A stretch of DNA of 13,148 nt. It comes from Symbiobacteriaceae bacterium (GTDB taxonomy: Bacteria; Bacillota_E; Symbiobacteriia; Symbiobacteriales; Symbiobacteriaceae). Under the pieces are notes generated by a model. The model was not told the origin of the DNA, did not search any database, and saw nothing but the letters and a program-made list of their open reading frames with translations. The stretch covers positions 1-13,148 of the forward strand of contig DAHVXO010000363.1 in assembly GCA_027356675.1 (NCBI GenBank). The letters are read 5' to 3'. Position numbers and translations under genes: made by a program. This document shows, one piece after another, positions 7,535 to 13,148 of this stretch. Numbering within the stretch: position 1 is the first letter of the stretch; every line of letters starts with the position of its first letter.

Positions 7535-8167
7535 ATGTCCGTGCGGGTGCTGGGGCTCGACCCCGGCAAGACGACCGGTTTCTTCGTAAGCAAGGGCTAC
7601 GCCCCCTTGGTCTGGGGCTCGGAGCGAGACGCGGCCCGCATCCTTACCGCCACGGGGCCGGTCGACGTGGTGGTGTATGAGGATGCCATGGACCTGAACC
7701 AGGTGGAGCCGCTGCGCCGCCTGTTGGCTGTCCCCTGGGTCCCCGTCACCCCGGAGCAACTCCAGCGGCGCCTCTTCTCCCGGGTCCTGGGACGCAAACT
7801 GGTACAGGGGCCACTGGCACGGCGGGAGGTTGTGCGGCGGGCCTTCGGCTCCACCCCCACCGACGTCCACGCCCTGGATGCCGCCTGCCTGGCCGTCTGG
7901 TGGCTGTCCGGCAGCGATATGGCAGGCGCCGCCCCGGACCTGGGGAACCTGAGGGTCTGGGACCTCTTCACCATCGCCGATGAGGCAGGCGAGGATACCT
8001 ACCAGGTCGTTCCGCCCAACACGGCAGACCCGTCAGACGGGACGGTTTCCTGGGCCTCTCCCCTGGTGCTGGCGGTCAAGGACGCCCGCCCGGGCCAGCG
8101 GGTCACGGTCATGGCCCCGGGCGGCGACTGGGAGTGCACCCTGGTGCGCATCGAGCCGCGAGAGTGA
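7535..8167 (+). CDS. RuvC/RNase H-fold domain fused to a GreA/GreB C-terminal domain
   Basis: A 210-residue protein with an apparently unusual architecture. Residues 1-127 look like a RuvC-like RNase H fold: strand 1 LGLDPGKTTGF with D9, a later strand ending VVVYEDA with E49, and the final helix DVHALDAACLAVWW with D110, H112 and D115, so a D-E-D metal site is present. Residues about 140-208 match the C-terminal FKBP-like domain of transcript-cleavage factors: TYQVVPPNTADPSDGTVSWASPL, then RPGQRVTVMAPGG and a closing strand ending IEP. In Gre factors this part binds RNA polymerase near the secondary channel; the catalytic N-terminal coiled coil is absent here. I infer a nuclease or DNA-junction-binding protein tethered to RNA polymerase. 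ATG 7535 follows GAGGTGAG at 7520-7527; a GTG at 7523 is also possible. Confidence 0.75.
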   Translation: MSVRVLGLDPGKTTGFFVSKGYAPLVWGSERDAARILTATGPVDVVVYEDAMDLNQVEPLRRLLAVPWVPVTPEQLQRRLFSRVLGRKLVQGPLARREVVRRAFGSTPTDVHALDAACLAVWWLSGSDMAGAAPDLGNLRVWDLFTIADEAGEDTYQVVPPNTADPSDGTVSWASPLVLAVKDARPGQRVTVMAPGGDWECTLVRIEPRE

Positions 8168-8169
8168 AG

Positions 8170-8194
8170 AGACGAGGGCGAAACGCCCTCGTCT
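8170..8194 (+). terminator. Hairpin after the RuvC-like/Gre gene
   Basis: AGACGAGGGCG (8170-8180) and CGCCCTCGTCT (8184-8194) form a perfect 11-bp stem with an AAA loop, starting 2 bases after the stop codon. No T-run follows, so it is a terminator-like or 3'-end hairpin of uncertain efficiency. Being symmetrical, it could act in either direction. Confidence 0.6.
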
Positions 8195-8210
8195 GTACAG
8201 GTGCACTAGC

Positions 8211-8256
8211 AGGACCGGGGAATGACTCCCCCGGTCCTATGCGCGAGGCCCTTTTT
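8211..8256 (+). terminator. Second tandem hairpin with a downstream T-run
   Basis: AGGACCGGGG (8211-8220) pairs perfectly with CCCCGGTCCT (8229-8238) around an 8-base loop. A TTTTT run comes at 8252-8256, 13 bases past the stem, further than in a classical intrinsic terminator. With the hairpin at 8170 it forms a double barrier before the AT-richer leader region. Confidence 0.5.
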
Positions 8257-8278
8257 CGATGATACATGTACCCCTATG

Positions 8279-8397
8279 GGTATTAGATTAGCTTATGATT
8301 CCGGCTGATGTTCGGTATTAGTAATGACGCGCACGGATGCGGCAGGGACAGTGAAATGTATACCGAATATCACCATTAGCTAAACCTAAATAATACC
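8279..8397 (+). repeat. Nested interrupted inverted repeat (about 119 nt, structured RNA candidate)
   Basis: Three stacked stems are present: GGTATTA 8279-8285 with TAATACC 8391-8397 (7 bp); TTAGCT 8288-8293 with AGCTAA 8378-8383 (6 bp), followed by ATG 8295-8297 with CAT 8374-8376 after a single mismatch; and TGATGTTCGGTAT 8306-8318 with ATACCGAATATCA 8360-8372 (13 bp with one G-U). A small hairpin, CGCA/TGCG with loop CGGA (8330-8341), sits at the tip. GGTATTAG also recurs at 8314-8321, so alternative pairings with the right arms are possible. Confidence 0.5.
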
Positions 8398-8468
8398 ACG
8401 CGAACTACGGCACCGAGTTCGGCACAGCTTTTAGTAATGAAACTGTAGGAGACCCAGAAGTCTTGCAG

Positions 8469-8474
8469 TATAAT
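8469..8474 (+). promoter_or_regulatory. TATAAT -10 box in the sulfur-operon leader
   Basis: A perfect TATAAT consensus lies immediately after the hairpin at 8443-8468. No TTGACA-like -35 is found 16-18 bases upstream, so a promoter here would need an activator. A transcript starting near 8481 would have a leader of about 205 nt before the transporter gene and would exclude the large inverted repeat. Confidence 0.3.
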
Positions 8475-8570
8475 CCATCGTCCTGCTAGCCCTTTATTGT
8501 GAACGAATGAACAAACACAAGGATTTTTTAGAACCAGCGAAATGGTCTCCATGAAAAAGGAGGGTAGTAC

Positions 8571-8615
8571 TTGGCTGAAGGGAATGCTGCCCCTGGTGTC
8601 CACAGCCAACCATAA
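8571..8615 (+). CDS. Possible 14-residue leader peptide within a hairpin
   Basis: AAAGGAGGG at 8556-8564 is a strong ribosome binding site with 6-nt spacing to TTG 8571, which opens a short frame encoding MAEGNAAPGVHSQP, stopped by TAA at 8613. TTGGCTG (8571-8577) and CAGCCAA (8603-8609) form a perfect 7-bp stem, so start codon and peptide lie inside one hairpin. A longer overlapping frame runs from ATG 8551 to TGA 8623 (24 residues) but has no upstream ribosome binding site. No run of one amino acid suggests classical attenuation; any regulatory role is inferred. Confidence 0.25.
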   Translation: MAEGNAAPGVHSQP

Positions 8616-8684
8616 AAAAATATGAAGGCTCCAACTTCCTTCCACACTCGGCAACCTACCCACTCGAATTCAGGAGGGAAATCC

Positions 8685-10016
8685 ATGACGACTGTATCCA
8701 ATCTCCCGGCTCAGACCCCGATGAAGAAGAGCTGGCTGTCCAGCGAAGACTGGTGGTCCGTCATCCTCGGCCTCTTCCTCGTACTTGGCACCTACCTGAC
8801 CTTTGCCGCCAACTCTCCGCTCAACATCATCAAGAAGGCGATTCCGGCTAACTGGCCCAAGGTCCCGCTGGCGACCCACTTCGCCACCAACTGGACCGCC
8901 TACATCTTCATGTTTCTCTTATTGCTGATCCTCACCAGTGTGGCCATCGCCATCATGGGCGGCAAGGTTTCCAACTACGCCATCGGCTTCACGGTCCTGT
9001 TCGTCAGCTCCCTGGCGATCCTGATCCTGGGCAGCCAGGTGACGCTCAAGAAGTACGGCCTCGAGTACCCGTTCTGGTCCCTCGTCCTTGGCCTCATCAT
9101 CGGCAACATCTGGACCCTGCCCAACTGGCTCAAGGCAGCCGCCAGCCGCACGGAGTTCTTCATTAAAACCGGCATCGTGCTGCTGGGCGCCAACCTTTCC
9201 TTCACGGTCATCATCCAGGGCGGCGTCTGGGGCTTCCTCGAAGCGTTCCTGATCGTGGTCTGCGGCTTCACCACCGCCTTCCTTATTGCTAAGAAGCTTG
9301 GCTTTGATAATCGGTTCGCGGCGGTCCTCGGCGCCGGCGGCTCGGTCTGCGGCGTCTCCGCCTCGATCGCCGTCGGCGGCGCCGTGAAGGCCGACGAGAA
9401 ACATGTGGGCTACATCTCCTCTCTAGTTGTCCTCTACGCTCTGGTCCTGATTTTCCTGCTGCCGGCGCTAAGCCGGGTGTTGGGCCTGAACGAACACGTC
9501 GCGGGCGCCTGGATCGGTGGCTCCGAACTGGCCGATGCCGCCGGCCTCGCCGCTGCGGCCATGATCTCCGACAAGGCGGTCAAGGCGTTCACGCTCGTGA
9601 AGCTCAATCGTGACGTCATGATCGGCTTCCTGTGCTTCATCTTCGCCACCATCGCCGTTACCAAGTGGGACCGCAAGCCCGGCGCCGCCCTCCCTAGTCC
9701 TATGGTAATTTGGGATCGCTTCCCGAAGTTTGTGCTGGCCTTCGTCGCTTCCTCGATCCTGGTCACCTACCTGGAGACGCTGCACGGCAAGGACATTAGC
9801 ACCCACGTCGTTGCGAACCTGAACGCCATCCGGACCTGGCTCTTCACCATCGCCTTCCTCTGCATCGGTCTGAACACCAAGATCAAGGACGTGCGAGCCA
9901 TGGGCTCCAAGCCGATCATTGCCTTCACGGCCGTCGTCGGCGTGAACATAATCATGGGCTTCATCCTGGCGAACCTCTTCTTCGGCGGCATCATCGCTGC
10001 CCCACTGAAGTAGGCG
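8685..10016 (+). CDS. YeiH/PSE-family (UPF0324) putative sulfur-oxyanion transporter
   Basis: The start is ATG 8685, with AGGAGGG (8672-8678) 6 nt upstream; the annotated stop TAG ends at 10013 and the next three bases are spacer. The 442-residue polytopic membrane protein has about 10-12 hydrophobic segments. It shows features of the putative sulfate exporter family: LGANLSF near residue 170, [24 protein letters not shown] (about 220-243), [18 protein letters not shown] (about 272-289), and near the end [17 protein letters not shown]. It is longer than the common 340-residue YeiH proteins, mainly by an N-terminal extension with two helices. The family's transported ion is not firmly established; sulfate or sulfite movement is inferred from position directly before dsrA with a 48-nt gap, suggesting one operon. 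Confidence 0.85.
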
Positions 10017-10061
10017 GCCGGAAGCAAATTCCCAGTCACCTACAAGGAGGTGCCTCAAGAG

Positions 10062-11267
10062 ATGGCAGACGAGACCAAGACCCCACTGCTCGACGAACTC
10101 GAGAAGGGGCCGTGGCCTAGCTTCGCAACGGAGATCAAGCGGGCCGCTGCGAAGAAGCCGAACGCCAAGGGCCTGATGTTGCAACTGGAGCGGTCATACC
10201 GCGAGAAGCGCGGCCACTGGAAGCACGGCGGCATTGTTGGCGTGAAGGGCTACGGCGGCGGCGTGATCGGCCGCTATTCCGACAGCGCCGACGAGTTCCC
10301 GGAAGTGGGCGAGTTCCATACCTTGCGGATCAACCAGCCCGCCGGCTGGTTCTACACCACGGACTCCCTGCGCAAGGTGTGCGACATCTGGGACAAGTAC
10401 GGCAGCGGTCTCACGAACTTCCACGGTGCCACCGGCGACGCGATCCTGCTCGGCACCTCGACAGCCAACCTTCAGCCCTGCTTTGACGAATTGTCGGATG
10501 CCGGGTACGATCTGGGCGGCTCCGGCGGCTGCCTGCGCACACCCAGCTGCTGCGCCGGCCCATCGCGCTGCGAATTCGCCTGCTTCGACACCCTGGATGT
10601 GACCCACGAGGTCACCATGGCCTTTCAGGATCAACTGCACCGACCCGGGTGGCCCTACAAGTTCAAGATCAAGGTCTCCGGCTGTGCCAACGACTGCGTG
10701 GCCGCAATTGGCCGCTCCGACTTCTCGGTCCTGGGCACCTGGCGTGACGAGATCCGGATCGATCAGGCGGCCGTACGCGCCTATGCTCAATCCGGCATGG
10801 ACGTCCGTGGCGTCTGCGAAGGCTGCCCGACCAAGGCCATGCTGTGGGACGCAAAGAGCGAGACCCTGACCATCGAGAACGCGGACTGCACCCGCTGCAT
10901 GCACTGCATCAACGCGATGCCCAAGGCGCTCCGCCCCGGCATCGAGAAGGGCGCCACGATCCTCGTAGGCGGCAAGGCCCCGATCGTTCAGTCCCCGCTC
11001 ATGTCCTGGGTGATCGTGCCCTTCATGAAGATGGAGGCGCCGTACACCGAGGTGAAGGAGTTGCTCCTGAAGATCTGGGAGTGGTGGGACGAGAACGCCA
11101 AGAACCGCGAGCGCCTCGGTGAGACGATCATCCGCAAGGGCATGCGCAATTTCCTGAAGGCTGTGGACCTGCCCCCGGTGCCGCAAATGGTCTTCCAGCC
11201 CCGCGCGAACCCGTTCTTCTTCTGGTGGCCTGAGGAGATCAACAGGCCGGAACAGACCAACCCATAG
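10062..11267 (+). CDS. dsrA: Dissimilatory sulfite reductase alpha subunit DsrA
   Basis: The 401-residue alpha subunit of the cytoplasmic siroheme sulfite reductase. The N-terminal [13 protein letters not shown] and [20 protein letters not shown] blocks are highly typical. Coupled siroheme/[4Fe-4S] cysteines are C164 and C170 (CAGPSRC) and C208 and C212 (SGCANDC); their spacing is the same as I recall for Desulfovibrio DsrA (177, 183, 221, 225). A ferredoxin-like insertion follows with [11 protein letters not shown] and [15 protein letters not shown] for an extra [4Fe-4S] cluster. AAGGAGG at 10044-10050 supports ATG 10062; the in-frame GTG at 10050 overlaps that site. DsrA pairs with DsrB (15-nt gap) in an alpha2beta2 enzyme that reduces sulfite, with DsrC as co-substrate in the known cycle. 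Confidence 0.96.
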   Translation: MADETKTPLLDELEKGPWPSFATEIKRAAAKKPNAKGLMLQLERSYREKRGHWKHGGIVGVKGYGGGVIGRYSDSADEFPEVGEFHTLRINQPAGWFYTTDSLRKVCDIWDKYGSGLTNFHGATGDAILLGTSTANLQPCFDELSDAGYDLGGSGGCLRTPSCCAGPSRCEFACFDTLDVTHEVTMAFQDQLHRPGWPYKFKIKVSGCANDCVAAIGRSDFSVLGTWRDEIRIDQAAVRAYAQSGMDVRGVCEGCPTKAMLWDAKSETLTIENADCTRCMHCINAMPKALRPGIEKGATILVGGKAPIVQSPLMSWVIVPFMKMEAPYTEVKELLLKIWEWWDENAKNRERLGETIIRKGMRNFLKAVDLPPVPQMVFQPRANPFFFWWPEEINRPEQTNP

Positions 11268-11282
11268 GAGAGGTGACAGGAC

Positions 11283-12341
11283 ATGGCACGGACGGATATT
11301 GGCCCCCCCAAGTATACCGAGATGCTTCCGCCGGTGATCAAGGAGAACTACGGCAAGTGGCTGTACCACGAGATCCCGGAGCCCGGCGTTCTGAAGCACG
11401 TCTCTGAGACCGGCGGTGTCCTCTGGACGGTGCGTGTCGGCTCTCCCCGCCTGGTCAGCGTAGACTTCATCCGCGAGATCTGCGACCTGGCCGACCGGTA
11501 CTGTGACGGGTACCTGCGCTTCACCTCCCGCCACAACGTGGAGTTCCTGCTCTCCGACGAGAGCAAGATCGCCCCGCTACTGGCGGACCTGAAGGCGAAG
11601 GGCTGGCCGGTGGGCGGCACGGGCAACTCGATCAGCAACATCGTCCATACCCAGGGCTGGGTCCACTGCCATACCCCGGCCACCGACGCTTCCGCAATCG
11701 TGAAGTCGGTGATGGACGACCTGCATGATTACTTCACGTCGATGACCCTGCCGGCGAAGCTTCGCATCGCCCTGGCCTGCTGTATCAATATGTGCGGTGC
11801 CGTGCACTGCTCGGACATCGCCATCGTGGGCATCCACCGGAAGGCCCCGAAGGTCGACCATGAGATGTTTGCCAAGGTCTCTGAGATTCCGAACGTCATC
11901 GCTGCCTGCCCGACAGCGGCGATTAAACCGAACCCGAAGATCAAGAGCGTCGAGATCAACGAGGAGCGCTGCATGTACTGCGGCAACTGCTTCACCATGT
12001 CGCCGGCCCTGCAGATTGTCGACCCCGAAAACGACGGCGTGGCGATCTTCGTAGGCGGCAAGGTCAGCAATACCCGTGGCGGCCCGGCGTTCTCCAAGCT
12101 CGTGATCCCCTGGCTGCCCAACACCCCGCCACGGTGGCCCGAGGTGACCGAGGCGATCCGGAGCCTCGTCGAGGTTTACGCCAAGAACGCCCGCGCAGGT
12201 GAGCGCTACGGCGAATGGGTTGAACGGATCGGCTGGGAGCGGTTCTTCAAGCTGACCGACCTCCCGTTCACCGACAAGCACATCGACGATTTCACCTACG
12301 CCGCACCGACCTTCCGGTCTACCTCCAACTTCAAGTGGTAA
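11283..12341 (+). CDS. dsrB: Dissimilatory sulfite reductase beta subunit DsrB
   Basis: The 352-residue beta subunit, paralogous to DsrA. Conserved blocks include [45 protein letters not shown] and [18 protein letters not shown]. Siroheme-cluster cysteines are C129, C166, C167 and C171, matching the 37-residue spacing known from Desulfovibrio DsrB. The ferredoxin insertion supplies [10 protein letters not shown] and [17 protein letters not shown]. All ligands for an active centre are present, so the enzyme is predicted to be catalytic. The start has GGAGAGG 6-12 nt upstream (11267-11273). The absence of dsrD after dsrB departs from most sulfate reducers. Direction (reductive or oxidative) needs a phylogeny, but the lack of dsrEFH in the visible part favours neither strongly. 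Confidence 0.96.
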   Translation: MARTDIGPPKYTEMLPPVIKENYGKWLYHEIPEPGVLKHVSETGGVLWTVRVGSPRLVSVDFIREICDLADRYCDGYLRFTSRHNVEFLLSDESKIAPLLADLKAKGWPVGGTGNSISNIVHTQGWVHCHTPATDASAIVKSVMDDLHDYFTSMTLPAKLRIALACCINMCGAVHCSDIAIVGIHRKAPKVDHEMFAKVSEIPNVIAACPTAAIKPNPKIKSVEINEERCMYCGNCFTMSPALQIVDPENDGVAIFVGGKVSNTRGGPAFSKLVIPWLPNTPPRWPEVTEAIRSLVEVYAKNARAGERYGEWVERIGWERFFKLTDLPFTDKHIDDFTYAAPTFRSTSNFKW

Positions 12342-12356
12342 CACGCTGACGGGTCC

Positions 12357-12384
12357 GGGGGTGGTCCCAGCGGCCGCCCCCACC
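12357..12384 (+). other. GC-rich hairpin between dsrB and the ferredoxin gene
   Basis: GGGGG (12357-12361) can pair with CCCCC (12377-12381), or alternatively GGTGG (12360-12364) with CCACC (12380-12384), around the palindrome GCGGCCGC. A TCTCTCTC stretch follows. It may be an attenuator or processing site that lowers expression of downstream genes; pairing is imperfect. Confidence 0.3.
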
Positions 12385-12413
12385 GTCTCTCTCAACAAAA
12401 GAGGTGCCATCGG

Positions 12414-12602
12414 ATGTATATCGTGAGCATCAATGCGGACAAGTGCAAGGGCTGCAAGGACTGTCAGGACCTGTGCCCATCCGGTCTGCTTGGCATGGAG
12501 GGTGACAAGGCTGCCGTGATCGGCGACTCTACGGAGTGCATGGGCTGCCAGAGCTGCACCGCCATTTGCGAGGAAGAGGCGATTGAGGTTGTTGAGTACT
12601 AA
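12414..12602 (+). CDS. Small 2[4Fe-4S] ferredoxin
   Basis: A 62-residue bacterial-type ferredoxin. Two cluster motifs are complete: C11-x2-C14-x2-C17-x3-C21-P and C43-x2-C46-x2-C49-x3-C53. The second motif is followed by E-rich EEEAIEVVEY and lacks the usual proline after its last cysteine. AAAAGAGGTG at 12397-12406 lies upstream of ATG 12414. Placed between dsrB and dsrC, it occupies the position where dsrD is often found. It is a plausible electron donor to DsrAB or carrier from the membrane complex; direct interaction is inferred from gene order only. Confidence 0.92.
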   Translation: MYIVSINADKCKGCKDCQDLCPSGLLGMEGDKAAVIGDSTECMGCQSCTAICEEEAIEVVEY

Positions 12603-12659
12603 GCGGTTGCAGGTTAGCCGACCACGAAGCCACCGCTATCCCTGTGAGGAGGCAGAGTC

Positions 12660-12971
12660 ATGTCTGAGTTGGCCGCATTGGGAATCACCGTTGACGAGGA
12701 CGGTTTCATTGAGGATCCCGCCCAGTGGAACGAGATGGTTGCGAAGGTTCTGGCGATCACGGAAGATGTCCCGGAGTTAACCGAGGAGCACTGGAAGGTC
12801 GTCAACTACCTGCGCAAGTACTTCCTCGACTTCGGTGTGGCCCCCATGATCCGCAAGCTCTGTAAGGATACCGGCTGCGACCTGAAGCGAATCTACGAAC
12901 TGTTTCCCAGCGGCCCGGCGAAGGGCGCCTGCAAGATCGCCGGCCTGCCAAAGCCCACCGGCTGTGTGTAG
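12660..12971 (+). CDS. dsrC: DsrC, sulfur-carrier co-substrate of dissimilatory sulfite reductase
   Basis: A 103-residue DsrC/TusE-family protein. The flexible C-terminal arm KGACKIAGLPKPTGCV carries both redox cysteines: C91 and the penultimate C102, eleven residues apart, as in true DsrC that forms the trisulfide product; proteins with one cysteine are only sulfur-relay TusE types. The N-terminal part has the typical DEDGFIEDPAQWNEMVA and the helix-turn-helix-like LRKYFLDFGVAPMIRKLCK. GAGGAGG at 12646-12652 is 7 nt from ATG. The oxidised trisulfide would be reduced by a membrane complex (DsrMKJOP in known systems), and the truncated membrane gene downstream could belong to such a complex. 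Confidence 0.95.
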   Translation: MSELAALGITVDEDGFIEDPAQWNEMVAKVLAITEDVPELTEEHWKVVNYLRKYFLDFGVAPMIRKLCKDTGCDLKRIYELFPSGPAKGACKIAGLPKPTGCV

Positions 12972-13003
12972 GCCCAAGGTTGCTCGCCAGGGGAGGCCCT
13001 GAG

Positions 13004-13037
13004 CCCGAGAGCAGGACGGTGGCGTCCTGCTCTCGGG
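13004..13037 (+). terminator. Perfect 15-bp hairpin between dsrC and the next gene
   Basis: CCCGAGAGCAGGACG (13004-13018) pairs perfectly with CGTCCTGCTCTCGGG (13023-13037), with loop GTGG. It lies 33 bases after the dsrC stop. There is no T-run after it (AACGG follows), so it may stabilise the 3' end of the abundant dsrABC mRNA, or partly terminate while allowing read-through to the gene at 13088. Confidence 0.65.
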
Positions 13038-13087
13038 AACGGTTCGGACCCGCGCATTGGCGATGAGTGGGAAGGAGAGCACAAGGG

Positions 13088-13148
13088 ATGGCAAGCTTGC
13101 TCTTATGGTTCGCGTTGGGCTTTTTCGCCTTCATGGTGGTCTACCGGA
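13088..13148 (+). CDS. N-terminus of a membrane protein, truncated at the window edge
   Basis: ATG 13088 is preceded by AAGGAGAG (13072-13079) at 8-nt spacing. Only 20 codons are visible, beginning MASLLLWFALGFFAF, one hydrophobic segment ending in an arginine. By position after dsrC it could be a DsrM-like or other subunit of the membrane complex that recycles DsrC, but the visible sequence is too short to assign it. Confidence 0.6.
   Translation, partial: MASLLLWFALGFFAFMVVYR

Larger units (their letters stand above)
8257..8684 (+). other. AT-richer non-coding region upstream of the sulfur operon
   Basis: These roughly 430 bases contain no convincing gene on either strand and are clearly richer in A and T than flanking DNA. 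They hold a nested inverted-repeat structure (8279-8397), TTAG-type repeats, several smaller hairpins (CGAACT 8401-8406 with AGTTCG 8416-8421; CTGTA 8443-8447 with TGCAG 8464-8468, enclosing AGAC/GTCT), a TATAAT box at 8469-8474, a leader-peptide candidate and an anti-SD pairing. The density of foldable elements suggests a 5' regulatory leader or the remains of a mobile element. I could not fit it to SAM, cobalamin, FMN or TPP riboswitch consensus cores. Confidence 0.55.

Noticed and set aside
6995..7870. 291-codon open frame on the minus strand
   Set aside because: It crosses two plus-strand genes with recognisable domains and the spacer between them; composition is typical of a shadow frame.
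8541..8660. SAM-I riboswitch-like words (GGAGGG, GGCAACC)
   Set aside because: The words are present, but the order and spacing of the SAM-I core (GGAGGGA, GGCCC, GAAACC, GGCAACC) are not, so I do not call a SAM riboswitch.
8376..8663. 95-codon open frame on the minus strand in the AT-richer region
   Set aside because: No convincing ribosome binding site or domain, and it runs through the arms of several hairpins; treated as chance in non-coding DNA.
8257..8684. MITE or insertion-sequence remnant
   Set aside because: Inverted repeats and low GC fit, but I see no flanking target-site duplication, no transposase fragment and only one copy in the window. Kept only as an alternative.
10194..11534. 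446-codon open frame on the minus strand
   Set aside because: It is antisense to dsrA and the start of dsrB. Its translation is rich in G, A, V, L, H and R, as expected for a shadow frame, and it has no family motif.
11577..12410. 277-codon open frame on the minus strand
   Set aside because: Antisense to dsrB, whose cofactor ligands are all present on the plus strand; no motif supports the reverse product.
1..13148. CRISPR arrays, tRNA or rRNA genes
   Set aside because: I saw no regularly spaced identical repeats, no tRNA T-loop GGTTCGAATCC with a matching acceptor arm, and no rRNA-conserved segments.

Overview
The window looks like chromosomal DNA from a GC-rich, Gram-positive-type bacterium, most plausibly a deep-branching Bacillota of the Symbiobacterium or Thermaerobacter kind. 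The clues are GC-rich coding DNA, strong purine-rich Shine-Dalgarno (SD) sequences close to AAGGAGG before most genes, several TTG and GTG starts, and a Gram-positive-like phosphate regulon site. The genus is an inference that I cannot confirm from sequence alone. Every supported gene is on the plus strand.

Region 1 (1-6624) is a phosphate-sensing and uptake block. It opens with the C-terminal half of an OmpR-type response regulator, which overlaps a Cof-type HAD phosphatase. These are followed by phoP and phoR (ATGA overlap). An intergenic spacer then carries TTAAC-type direct repeats at 11-bp spacing, which fits a Pho box, together with a perfect 12-bp inverted repeat that covers the pstC ribosome binding site. 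Next come pstC, pstA (ATGA overlap), pstB and phoU. PhoR/PhoP would sense phosphate state through the PstCAB transporter and PhoU and drive pst transcription. The phosphate-binding protein gene pstS is absent from its usual place before pstC.

Region 2 (6625-8256) has two solitary genes. One encodes a two-part protein with a ferritin-like diiron domain. The other encodes what appears to be a RuvC/RNase H-fold nuclease domain fused to the C-terminal, RNA-polymerase-binding domain of GreA/GreB elongation factors. I regard this fusion as the most novel item in the window. Two tandem GC-rich hairpins close the region.

Region 3 (8257-8684) is a non-coding island of about 430 bp, clearly richer in A and T than its surroundings. 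It holds nested inverted repeats that can fold into a long interrupted hairpin, repeated TTAG-type motifs, a TATAAT box, a possible leader peptide inside a hairpin, and an 8-bp anti-SD pairing over the ribosome binding site of the next gene. It has the look of a structured 5' regulatory leader for the sulfur operon, but it matches no riboswitch class I can name.

Region 4 (8685-13148) is a dissimilatory sulfite reductase operon. It contains a YeiH/PSE-family membrane transporter, dsrA, dsrB, a small 2[4Fe-4S] ferredoxin, dsrC, and the first 20 codons of a membrane protein cut by the window edge. DsrAB retains all eight coupled-centre cysteines, and DsrC retains both C-terminal redox cysteines, so the set looks functional. 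DsrAB would reduce sulfite with DsrC as co-substrate, the ferredoxin may supply electrons, and the transporter may move a sulfur oxyanion. No dsrD follows dsrB.
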